Positions 1 through 7,341 of a stretch of DNA of 64,000 nt are shown here, in pieces. This stretch comes from Aphodoplasma sp045541115 (GTDB lineage: Bacteria; Bacillota; Clostridia; UBA1381; UMGS1253), in the NCBI GenBank assembly GCA_045541115.1, contig JAZQIM010000020.1, positions 78,135-142,134 of the forward strand, written 5' to 3'. The notes beneath the pieces were generated by a model that was not told the DNA's origin, made no database searches, and saw nothing but the letters and a program-made list of their open reading frames with translations. Each line of letters opens with the position of its first letter. Within the stretch, counting starts at the first letter, position 1. A program made the translations under genes and the position numbers.

Positions 1-393
1 CTTATTTATAATTTTCTGACTTTCATCAATAACCAATCTGCAATAGTAGTCTCCAAGAAAGCTTATATGTGCCTGCGACAGAGGGACATTTAGCAAATTT
101 GCAAGCCATAAATACAAATCCTTCTTGCACATAATTCCATTCTTGCATATTATATCAAAATTTTTGTGAGCAACAATACGAAGCTTGCGTAAAGTGTTAT
201 TTGCCATTGTACCTGCCGGTATGCTTGTGCCTGCGTGAGTACGCACATAAGCATCACACTGGGGATAATTTGAGCAAACATAAAGCATTGCAGCTTTGCT
301 GTTGTCTTTATAAATTCCATCTGCGGATTTAAGCTGCACCTTTCCGCCACAATAGGGACATCTTACCGGAATATTTTTCTTTTTCACAATCAA
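1..393 (-). CDS. DUF3268-type zinc-finger protein, 3' end cut by the window
   Basis: The first 131 codons of a minus-strand gene run off the left edge. The product starts with a zinc-ribbon knuckle (CPYCGGK) followed by a second Cys pair in CSNYPQC, then the segment DAYVRTHAGTSIPAGTMAN and a helical region. This matches the small zinc-finger-containing family known as DUF3268, common on conjugative elements and phages of Firmicutes. AGGAGG lies at 399-404, 5 bases before TTG (393) and 11 before GTG (387); either may be the start. It has its own strong promoter and a long structured leader. Family assignment is from memory of the family; the molecular role is unknown. Confidence 0.75.
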   Translation of the reverse strand, partial: MIVKKKNIPVRCPYCGGKVQLKSADGIYKDNSKAAMLYVCSNYPQCDAYVRTHAGTSIPAGTMANNTLRKLRIVAHKNFDIICKNGIMCKKDLYLWLANLLNVPLSQAHISFLGDYYCRLVIDESQKIINK

Positions 394-650
394 TGACACC
401 TCCTGATAAAACAAAAAGCCGAAAGTCTGCAAAAAAGACAATACAGAACCAAGTGCTGAGAATAGTGGTGTCTCATCTCAGCGATTGACTCTGTAAAGTA
501 TTAAGCAGCCCTCCGGCTCTATATTCAATTCAGCCTGCATCATTGTGGACGCTCAGTGCGCAATCCGTAACGGTTCCTTATCGGGCGATAAGTCTGACAC
601 TGCATAACCAATGTACCGAAAGCCTGGATGCAGACTCTTGGTATGGTTAT
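394..650 (-). ncRNA. Structured 5' leader of the DUF3268 gene (candidate cis-regulatory RNA)
   Basis: This gene-free stretch is a transcribed leader of about 250 nt on the minus strand. Seen in the sequence: a long-range helix ACCAAG/CTTGGT (637-642 with 448-453) closing the domain, AGTCTG/CAGACT (631-636 with 591-596), a TTATC/GATAA hairpin with a four-base loop (578-591), GCAG/CTGC with GGCT/AGCC nested around 510-545, and a perfect 7-bp hairpin GCTGAGA/TCTCAGC (455-482). A structured RNA motif upstream of DUF3268 genes has been described by comparative genomics and named the DUF3268 motif; identity with it is inferred from gene context, not from a covariance model. Confidence 0.6.
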
Positions 651-679
651 ATTATAGCATATTTATTACTCAATGTCAA
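651..679 (-). promoter_or_regulatory. Sigma-A promoter of the leader and DUF3268 gene
   Basis: On the minus strand TTGACA (679-674) is followed by a 17-base spacer and TATAAT (656-651). Both hexamers match the consensus exactly. Transcription would begin near 645, about 250 bases before the start codon. Confidence 0.75.
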
Positions 680-776
680 GCATAAAAGAAATATTTTTAT
701 TTATAACTCTATAAATATTCCCATTAGGTTATATATCGTAAACACTCCCCGGATCAGAATGAGTATGACAGATTTA

Positions 777-1790
777 CTATCCGCAATCAAAAAGCAATCC
801 GCCGTATAAGCTATAATTAGTTAAATCTACAGTAGGTCTATTATTATATATACTACTGCAGTCATATATACAATACTTACAATTCTTACAAGGAGAAATA
901 TACGCGCGTATTATAGGGGCAAAAAGTGCAACACGGTTTTCGGGAGCATTATTTACCGCAACCTTTTTGCTATACCAGGCTATAATTTTGTTAATATGAG
1001 CATGTTCATCGGTATTTTTGTGAGTATTTGCACCTAAAATGCGTATTTCGTCAAAAATGCGTTTAACATCTGCTTCGGTTGGCTGTTCGATTTCCTTGCA
1101 AATTGGATAGATGGAATTAAATATAAGACAACCATAAGAACTCGGCATTTTATATAAACAAAATGTATCAGAATACTTTTTGAAAAATCTCCACACCTTA
1201 GTTTTCTCCCAGCCCCATCTCTTACCCAAGGTTTCCAATGTGAGCAAAGCACTATTTTTACCATACTGAATTACGGGAGCCAAGTTGGAGAAGGCATTAT
1301 TTTGATCTTCAAACACAGTATGACACCACAAATCAAGCCACGCATCTGCATCCTCAAACTTATATCCGGATTCTGCAAGTCGCTCGGTAATATTACGAGG
1401 AAGGCATAAAAATCCGTAACCCTGAGAGGTATAAACATTTCCGTCCATACATTCCTTGCCGGAGCATTTAACAACCCAGTCATTGATTTTATATGTTAAC
1501 TTCTTGGTTTCTTCATCGAGTGTATAGCTGATATATCCAAGCTCTGAAAGTTTGTTGAGAATAGAAAAAGCATCCTCACGCTTTTTTACGCCGAGAATGC
1601 TTTTAACGCCTACAATACCGCCAGACCATTCGCCTGCATTAACCTCATTGGTATATCCGCAATATTCTGCCTGCCCCTTACGAAATGCCGCACGAGAGGC
1701 AAGACGGGTATATGCACCCATTATTCCCTTGCCTTGTGGAAGATGGCAGCGCATAAGCTTAACCCATTCATATTTCATTAAACACTTCAT
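777..1790 (-). CDS. Mobile-element winged-helix protein, probable replication initiator type
   Basis: This is a 337-residue protein. The N-terminal third (about residues 5-105) has the feel of a winged-helix domain (segments GIMGAYTRLASRAAFRKG and EDAFSILNKLSELGYISYT). The middle is rich in Trp and aromatic residues, and the C-terminus carries a tight Cys cluster C301-x2-C304-x2-C307-x3-C311 that could bind zinc. Proteins with this N-terminal pattern occur on conjugative elements of gut Firmicutes and are usually annotated as hypothetical or replication-associated. AAAGGAGG sits six bases before ATG 1790. The neighbour is the DUF3268 gene, another element-borne family. A DNA-binding role is inference; no nicking or ATPase motif is visible. 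Confidence 0.45.
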   Translation of the reverse strand: MKCLMKYEWVKLMRCHLPQGKGIMGAYTRLASRAAFRKGQAEYCGYTNEVNAGEWSGGIVGVKSILGVKKREDAFSILNKLSELGYISYTLDEETKKLTYKINDWVVKCSGKECMDGNVYTSQGYGFLCLPRNITERLAESGYKFEDADAWLDLWCHTVFEDQNNAFSNLAPVIQYGKNSALLTLETLGKRWGWEKTKVWRFFKKYSDTFCLYKMPSSYGCLIFNSIYPICKEIEQPTEADVKRIFDEIRILGANTHKNTDEHAHINKIIAWYSKKVAVNNAPENRVALFAPIIRAYISPCKNCKYCIYDCSSIYNNRPTVDLTNYSLYGGLLFDCG

Positions 1791-1969
1791 AAGGGACCTC
1801 CTTTCTCAAATTCGGTATGTCATGTTATGGTCGGATTTCGTATAAATATACAATAATTTATATGTCTGTATTTCTGCACACAAAACAAAAGAGCTACACC
1901 CAGATAATGAGTGTAACCCTTAAAATTTTACATAAGATTAATTGCTTTTTTCGTACCTCTGCACAAATT

Positions 1970-1996
1970 GGCGTAGTAATGGCGTAGTGGCGTAGT
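1970..1996. repeat. Three direct copies of GGCGTAGT
   Basis: GGCGTAGT occurs at 1970-1977, 1981-1988 and 1989-1996, in the gap between the element genes and the 3' end of lysS. On the minus strand the tract reads as a short open stretch of about 20 codons with Thr-Thr-Pro-Leu-Leu, preceded by a TAA. This could be the C-terminal scrap of a tyrosine integrase or an integrase-binding repeat. Both are guesses. The rest of 1791-2050 is AT-rich and shows only a weak TACAC/GTGTA hairpin near 1893-1914. Confidence 0.35.
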
Positions 1997-2050
1997 AAAT
2001 TTACTTTTCAAAAAGCCACAAACCCAGTGTTTAAGCCACTTGTGAGATTC

Positions 2051-3532
2051 TTATTTATCCAGCGGCTTCATTGTCGGGAACAAAAGTACATCGCGGATTG
2101 AATAACTGTCGGTCAAAAGCATAACGAGTCTGTCAATGCCTATACCGAGACCGCCTGTAGGAGGCATACCGTATTCAAGCGCTGTAAGGAAGTCCTCGTC
2201 CATCATGTTTGCTTCGTCATCGCCCGCGTTTCTTAATTCAACCTGGCGCATAAAGCGTTCACGTTGGTCAATCGGGTCGTTAAGCTCGCTAAATGCGTTA
2301 CCAAATTCGCGACCTGTGATAAATACTTCGAAACGTTCTGTAAGCTCGGGCTGAGTCGGTTTTCTCTTGGCAAGCGGCGAGATTTCCACGGGATAATCTG
2401 TAATAAATGTAGGCTGTACGAGGTTGTCCTCAACAAATTCATCAAAGAATAGAGCGATTATGTCACCGCGCGATGATTTAACCTTGTCAACCTCGAGTCC
2501 TTTTTGCTTTGCGATTTCCTGCGCCTGCTCGTCAGTTGTAATTTCATCGAAGTCAACGCCGGCATACTTTTTAATTGATTCAATCATAGTCATTCTGCTG
2601 AAATTCGAAAGGTCGATTTCAGTGCCTTGGTATGTTATATTAAGCGTGCCGCACGCAGCCATTGCACTATGCTGAATAATTTTTTCCGTCAAGTCCATCA
2701 TGTCGTTATAATCGGCATATGCTTCGTAAATTTCGATTGATGTAAATTCCGGGTTATGCTTTATATCCATACCTTCGTTACGGAATTGTCTGCCCATTTC
2801 GTAAACCTTTTCCATACCGCCGACAATAAGACGCTTTAAGTGAAGCTCTGTTGCGATACGAAGATACATATCCATGTCAAGAGTGTTATGGTGAGTTATA
2901 AATGGCCTTGCTGAGGCGCCACCTGCAATCGTGTTAAGGATAGGTGTTTCAACTTCGAGATAACCCTTTGAATCGAGATAGTTTCTTATAGCAGTCAAGA
3001 TCTTTGAACGCATAACGAAGGTCTTTTTTACTTCAGGGTTCATAATAAGGTCAACATAGCGCTGACGATAACGAAGGTCTGTATCGGTAAGACCATGGAA
3101 TTTTTCCGGAAGCGGCAAAAGTGACTTTGATAAAAGAGTTATTTCCTTTACTTTAACAGAAACTTCGCCTGTCTTAGTTTTAAAGACTTCGCCTTCTGCA
3201 CCTACTATATCACCTATATCGTATTTTTTAACAGTAGCATATTGCTCTTCGCCAAGCATATCACTTTTGATGAAAAGCTGAATTTTGCCGTCGCGGTCGG
3301 AAAGGTCGCAAAATAAAACCTTGCCCATGCCACGCTTTGACATAAGACGTCCTGCTACTCTGACATTTTGTCCTTCAAAGGCGTCAAAGTTTTCAACTAT
3401 TTTAGCGCTGCGGTGCGTACGATCATATTTTGTTATTGCAAACGGATCGGCACCGGCATTTTGCAGTTCAGTAAGTTTGTCGCGTCTTATTTGCAAAAGT
3501 TCAGATAATTGTTGTGTATCGTTTTCAGGCAT
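2051..3532 (-). CDS. lysS: Lysyl-tRNA synthetase, class II
   Basis: This is a 493-residue enzyme charging tRNA-Lys with lysine using ATP, and has the usual length for bacterial LysS. The N-terminal OB-fold anticodon-binding domain covers about residues 55-140. The class II core shows motif 2 (FRNEG, 250-254) and motif 3 (GGLGIGIDRLVML, 460-472). The run MEKVYEMGRQFRNEGMDIKH is diagnostic. AGGAGG lies just upstream of ATG 3532 and a promoter follows at 3576-3604. No T-box was seen in the short leader. It borders the mobile-element remnant at its 3' end. Confidence 0.97.
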   Translation of the reverse strand: MPENDTQQLSELLQIRRDKLTELQNAGADPFAITKYDRTHRSAKIVENFDAFEGQNVRVAGRLMSKRGMGKVLFCDLSDRDGKIQLFIKSDMLGEEQYATVKKYDIGDIVGAEGEVFKTKTGEVSVKVKEITLLSKSLLPLPEKFHGLTDTDLRYRQRYVDLIMNPEVKKTFVMRSKILTAIRNYLDSKGYLEVETPILNTIAGGASARPFITHHNTLDMDMYLRIATELHLKRLIVGGMEKVYEMGRQFRNEGMDIKHNPEFTSIEIYEAYADYNDMMDLTEKIIQHSAMAACGTLNITYQGTEIDLSNFSRMTMIESIKKYAGVDFDEITTDEQAQEIAKQKGLEVDKVKSSRGDIIALFFDEFVEDNLVQPTFITDYPVEISPLAKRKPTQPELTERFEVFITGREFGNAFSELNDPIDQRERFMRQVELRNAGDDEANMMDEDFLTALEYGMPPTGGLGIGIDRLVMLLTDSYSIRDVLLFPTMKPLDK

Positions 3533-3575
3533 ATTATAACCTCCTAATTTTATCCATAATAAATCTTATTTACAT

Positions 3576-3604
3576 ATTATACACTAAAAAGTCAGCTATT
3601 ACAA
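3576..3604 (-). promoter_or_regulatory. lysS promoter
   Basis: On the minus strand TTGTAA (3604-3599), 17-base spacer, TATAAT (3581-3576). It is divergent from the rex promoter in the 200-base gap. Confidence 0.6.
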
Positions 3605-3666
3605 CATTTTTTTAACAAAAACTCTTTTTGCAGACGTAAATAATTTTTTAGGCAAATTAAAAATGG

Positions 3667-3695
3667 TTGTAATTACAGATTTAATATGTTATAAT
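3667..3695 (+). promoter_or_regulatory. rex promoter
   Basis: TTGTAA (3667-3672), 17-base spacer, TATAAT (3690-3695), about 38 bases before the rex start. A clear Rex operator (TTGT followed by ACAA at the usual spacing) was not seen here. Confidence 0.6.
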
Positions 3696-3732
3696 TTTAG
3701 AATATTAAATAATTATAAAGAGGTATACATAT

Positions 3733-4380
3733 ATGAATTATTTTGGAAGAAAGATATCACTCGTTGTAATAAGACGTCTGCCAAGATACTATCGATATCT
3801 TAGTGATCTTTTAAAGCAGGATATAAAGAGAATTTCTTCGAAGGAACTAAGTGAACGAATGGGCGTAACAGCATCGCAAATACGTCAGGATTTAAACTGT
3901 TTTGGAGGCTTTGGACAGCAGGGTTATGGTTATAATGTCGAGGAACTCTATAAGGAAATAGGAAACATTCTTGGTTTAGGTGAAGGACATAAAACAATTA
4001 TTGCGGGCGCCGGAAATCTTGGACAGGCGCTTGCAAATCACGGCGGATTTGAAAAACGCGGATTTAAGCTTATTGCGATATTTGACTGCGACAAGGACAA
4101 AATCGGAACCCAAATAAACGGTGTAAATGTATATGATATTGCAGATATGAAGCAAGTTTTAGATAAAGAGCCCGCAACAATCGGCATACTTACAGTGCCA
4201 CGTATCAAAACAGCTGAAGTTGCAGAGGCGATGATAGATTGCGGAATAAAAGGACTTCTTAATTTTTCGTATATGGATTTAAAGGTTCCTGATGACGTGG
4301 TTGTGGAGAATGTGCATCTTTCTGACAGCTTAATGACGCTGTCGTATCAGCTGCGAGACAGGAAATACGGCAAAGAATAG
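3733..4380 (+). CDS. rex: Redox-sensing transcriptional repressor Rex
   Basis: This 215-residue protein senses the NADH/NAD+ ratio and represses fermentation and respiration genes when NAD+ is high. The N-terminal winged helix (about residues 5-75) contains the conserved SSKELSERMGVTASQIRQDL. A Rossmann domain begins at GAGNLGQAL (from residue 92), and the C-terminal segment LSYQLRDRKYG fits the domain-swapped tail. The start is the ATG behind AAAGAGG. Its gene is followed after 11 bases by the P-loop/Asp23 gene, so the two are probably cotranscribed up to the terminator at 5207. Confidence 0.95.
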   Translation: MNYFGRKISLVVIRRLPRYYRYLSDLLKQDIKRISSKELSERMGVTASQIRQDLNCFGGFGQQGYGYNVEELYKEIGNILGLGEGHKTIIAGAGNLGQALANHGGFEKRGFKLIAIFDCDKDKIGTQINGVNVYDIADMKQVLDKEPATIGILTVPRIKTAEVAEAMIDCGIKGLLNFSYMDLKVPDDVVVENVHLSDSLMTLSYQLRDRKYGKE

Positions 4381-4391
4381 GGGCGTATGTT

Positions 4392-5204
4392 ATGAAGGTA
4401 TATGCTCTCGTTGGAGAAAGCGGTAGCGGTAAAAGTTATCGCGCGATGTGGGTTGCAAAGGAAAATGATATTGAGTGCATAATCGATGACGGTCTGCTTA
4501 TACGCGGAAATGAGTTATTGGCCGGATATTCGGCAAAGAAGGAAGCAACAAAAATCGGGTCTATCCGTCGTGCCCTTTTCTATAATGAAGAGCACGCAAA
4601 AGAAATACGTGATGCACTTGAGCAAAAGCAGCCGAAAAGCGTTATCATATTGGGCACATCGGACAAAATGGTAAATGAAATTGCGCAAAAGCTTGATTTG
4701 GGAAGTATCGAGCAAACCATACGGATTGAAAGCATTGCCACGCCAAAGGAGATTGAAAGAGCGAAGCGCATACGAAAAACTCAGGGAAAGCACGTAATAC
4801 CCGTGCCGACATTCGAAATAAAGAAGGATTTTTCGGGAGTGCTGTTAGACACGCTTCAGATTTTTAATATCGGAAGGCGCGGTAAAAGTGATTTTCGCAC
4901 AACAAAATCTGTTGTGAGACCGACTTTTAGCTACCGCGGCGATTACCACATATCTGACCATGTCATTTTAACTATGTGTCAGATTGAGGCAAGACAAATC
5001 GATGGTGTTGGCAAGAATATGAGATGTCAGTTAGAGCAAAGAGCTGATGGGATAGACATTTCTATGGATATAAGTGTAAAATACGGTTACGATGTACGCG
5101 TTGTCGCAGCCAAGGTGCGCGAAGCCATACCGAATGCGATTTATGAATACACGGCAATCAATGTATGCAAAACTAATGTAAATGTACGATGGGTTGAAAA
5201 ATAA
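4392..5204 (+). CDS. P-loop ATPase fused to an Asp23/Gls24-like domain
   Basis: This is a 270-residue protein. The first part is a P-loop NTPase with Walker A GESGSGKS at residues 8-15 and a hydrophobic beta strand SVIILGTS near 83-90. The final 85 residues (ISDHVILTMCQIEARQIDG onward) resemble Asp23/Gls24 (DUF322) alkaline-shock domains, which in stand-alone form associate with the cell envelope. The combination is found in Clostridia, but no biochemical role is established that I know of. It follows rex with an 11-base gap and ends at a shared terminator. The nucleotide-binding assignment is firm; envelope association is inferred from the C-terminal family. Confidence 0.7.
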   Translation: MKVYALVGESGSGKSYRAMWVAKENDIECIIDDGLLIRGNELLAGYSAKKEATKIGSIRRALFYNEEHAKEIRDALEQKQPKSVIILGTSDKMVNEIAQKLDLGSIEQTIRIESIATPKEIERAKRIRKTQGKHVIPVPTFEIKKDFSGVLLDTLQIFNIGRRGKSDFRTTKSVVRPTFSYRGDYHISDHVILTMCQIEARQIDGVGKNMRCQLEQRADGIDISMDISVKYGYDVRVVAAKVREAIPNAIYEYTAINVCKTNVNVRWVEK

Positions 5205-5206
5205 AA

Positions 5207-5231
5207 AGCCGCTTACAAGCGGCTTTTTTTA
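5207..5231. terminator. Bidirectional terminator between the P-loop gene and hemZ
   Basis: Stem AGCCGCT/AGCGGCT with a TACA loop, A-run on the left and T-run on the right. It serves the plus-strand gene ending at 5204 and the minus-strand hemZ ending at 5229. Confidence 0.85.
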
Positions 5232-6680
5232 TATATTATTAACAATATTAAAGAACTCATCTTTCTTTGCAAGTATTTCATCGAATCTTTGTATATACTC
5301 AATCGGCGCCTTAAAGTTAAATACTCGCTCGATTCGTTCGCCGTCTGCAGAAACAGCCTTTGACGAAGCACCGCCGCCAAGAGCCAGAATGCTTTGAACT
5401 TCTTCCATAATATTTACATTGTATAAGCTTTCGTGGCCTTTTATGCTGTAACCGACATTTTCGAGGTTGCCGAGCATATTTTTTTGTCTGTACATATAAT
5501 ATGGCAGGCGATTTGTTTCGTGCATAAAATCGTAGGATATATCGAGCATATTATATACTGTTGTAGGGTCTGTCAAATCGTAGTTTGAAAGACGCTGATG
5601 AAGTGCACTGCCACGCTTTACCGACATCGTATGCACCGTTATGTTTTCCGGCGCAAAGCGGTTAATTGCATTTAGCGTGTATAAAAAATCGTCTTCGCTT
5701 TCGCCCGGAAGACCTGCGATAAGGTCGGCATTTATCGTGTCAAAGCCGACGCAGCGCGCAATAGAAAATGCGTTTTCAATGTCTGAAACACTGTGCGCGC
5801 GGCCGATGAGATTGAGTGTGCGCTCATGCATCGTCTGCGGATTGATGCTTATGCGTGTTACGCCATAGCTTTTAAGCACATCAAGTTTTTCTCTTGTAAT
5901 CGTATCGGGGCGTCCTGCTTCGACACAGTATTCGTAAAGAGATGATGTATCGAAGTTTTTTTCGATGGCACAAAGGAGTATGTCGAGCTCTTTTGCCGAA
6001 AGAGAAGTTGGCGTGCCGCCTCCGATGTATATGCTCGTTATACGCTTTTTTGATGATAATGTAAGCGCGCGTGCATATTCTATTTCGCGGATAAGGCATT
6101 TTAAATAGTCGCCTACATACTTTTTTGTGTGCTTAAGGTCAGTCGATACAAATGAGCAGTATAAGCATCTTGTAGGACAAAATGGAATTCCGATATAAAG
6201 GCCTATGTCGTCTACAGAGTTCCTCTTCATAATAGCGAGCTCATTTTTTGCAACTTCTGTTGCAAGGGCTCTTTTTTTATCGCTCGGCCCATAAAGGCGC
6301 GTTATGTAATCGCTTATATAGTCATCGCTAAATCCGTACGAAAGCATCTGTCTTATTGGCTTTGCAGGACGAATTCCCGTCATAACGCCCCACGGCAAGC
6401 GTTTTGGGCGAAGCGTTTGTGCCGCTTTATAAATCGCCATACCGCATACGGCGGAAGTAACTTTGTTTACTTCGTGTTTGTCGGCATCATCGCTACATTC
6501 AAATGAATGAGAAGCATCTGCACATTTGCCGTCATATTCAACGCTCGCGTGAGAATTTATACAGCCGTTTTCAAAAACGGCGCGCGAAGTTATATTTACA
6601 TTTTCATCATCTGAAAAAAACAGTGATGCAACGAGCCAGACATTATGCTCTAAATCGTGTCCTATAGTTTTAATATTCAT
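5229..6680 (-). CDS. hemZ: Coproporphyrinogen dehydrogenase-like radical SAM protein HemZ
   Basis: This 483-residue radical SAM enzyme belongs to the HemZ branch of oxygen-independent coproporphyrinogen III oxidases. The cluster motif CPTRCLYC provides C168, C172 and C175, followed by GGGTPTSL and the HemN-like ARINPQTMH-type stretch. The first 160 residues are the HemZ-specific N-terminal extension, including GVMTGIRPAKPIRQ. I chose ATG 6680 rather than 6701 because AGGA lies before it and HemZ proteins begin like MNIKT. It overlaps the upstream MBL gene by 11 bases, so translation is probably coupled. Substrate identity is not proven; no other heme genes are in the window. Confidence 0.85.
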   Translation of the reverse strand: MNIKTIGHDLEHNVWLVASLFFSDDENVNITSRAVFENGCINSHASVEYDGKCADASHSFECSDDADKHEVNKVTSAVCGMAIYKAAQTLRPKRLPWGVMTGIRPAKPIRQMLSYGFSDDYISDYITRLYGPSDKKRALATEVAKNELAIMKRNSVDDIGLYIGIPFCPTRCLYCSFVSTDLKHTKKYVGDYLKCLIREIEYARALTLSSKKRITSIYIGGGTPTSLSAKELDILLCAIEKNFDTSSLYEYCVEAGRPDTITREKLDVLKSYGVTRISINPQTMHERTLNLIGRAHSVSDIENAFSIARCVGFDTINADLIAGLPGESEDDFLYTLNAINRFAPENITVHTMSVKRGSALHQRLSNYDLTDPTTVYNMLDISYDFMHETNRLPYYMYRQKNMLGNLENVGYSIKGHESLYNVNIMEEVQSILALGGGASSKAVSADGERIERVFNFKAPIEYIQRFDEILAKKDEFFNIVNNI

Positions 6681-7311
6681 ATTCCCAGTCCTGCTGTACA
6701 TAGTTATTGTGGGATTTTTCGTATCCTATTGTTGTCGCTCTTCCATGACCGGGATACACTTGTGTATCGTCGGGGAGGGTATAGAGCTGTTTTTTAATAG
6801 ATTGCTTTATAATTTTGTAGTCGCCGCCGGGCAAATCGCATCTGCCGACATCTTTTAAAAATAGTGTATCGCCCGAGAAAAGAATGCCGTCAGTGTAGTA
6901 GCAAACGCTTCCGACAGTATGTCCCGGCGTATATAATACTTTTATATCGATATCGCCGACAGTGATAACATCGCCGTCAACGAGAGTTTTTGAAACTTTA
7001 ACAGAAGGCGACGGCGCATCAGCATATAAAGAGAGATTTACCGTCGGGTCATTGACAGCATCTTCCTCGAAGCTGTGAATCATAACCTCGGCGCCGGTGT
7101 AATCGCATATTTCGTCGAGCGCACCGATGTGGTCATAATGCGAGTGAGTTAAAAGGACATATTTAAGAGTAAGTCCTTCTTCTTCTAAAACATCTAAAAC
7201 GGCGCCTGCCTCTGCAGGTGCATCGATGATAAGGGCGTGCTTTGAGCTCTGGTCGCCCAATATATAGCAGTTATTGTCCATGTTTCCAAGTGAGAGCATT
7301 TTAAAAAACAT
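6670..7311 (-). CDS. MBL-fold metallo-hydrolase (glyoxalase II-like)
   Basis: This 213-residue single-domain metallo-beta-lactamase-fold hydrolase has the metal motif H56-x-H58-x-D60-H61 (THSHYDHIG), a further ligand histidine in TPGHTVGSVCY, and GDTLF and PGHGRATTIGYE downstream. This set matches the YcbL/YqgX glyoxalase-II-like group, which hydrolyses thioesters such as S-lactoylglutathione in organisms that have the substrate. Here the physiological substrate is unknown. It sits between the (p)ppGpp gene and hemZ on the same strand and overlaps hemZ, suggesting one transcript. Confidence 0.8.
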   Translation of the reverse strand: MFFKMLSLGNMDNNCYILGDQSSKHALIIDAPAEAGAVLDVLEEEGLTLKYVLLTHSHYDHIGALDEICDYTGAEVMIHSFEEDAVNDPTVNLSLYADAPSPSVKVSKTLVDGDVITVGDIDIKVLYTPGHTVGSVCYYTDGILFSGDTLFLKDVGRCDLPGGDYKIIKQSIKKQLYTLPDDTQVYPGHGRATTIGYEKSHNNYVQQDWEYEY

Positions 7312-7341
7312 ATTAAAGCTCCTTTCGATGTGAATTTATTA

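Noticed and set aside
543..809. Plus-strand open frame opposite the DUF3268 leader
   Set aside because: It overlaps the leader and its promoter on the other strand and ends in the neighbouring gene; no ribosome site.
3533..3732. Possible T-box leader before lysS
   Set aside because: The gap holds two divergent promoters and only about 40 bases of leader; no specifier-loop or T-box sequence.
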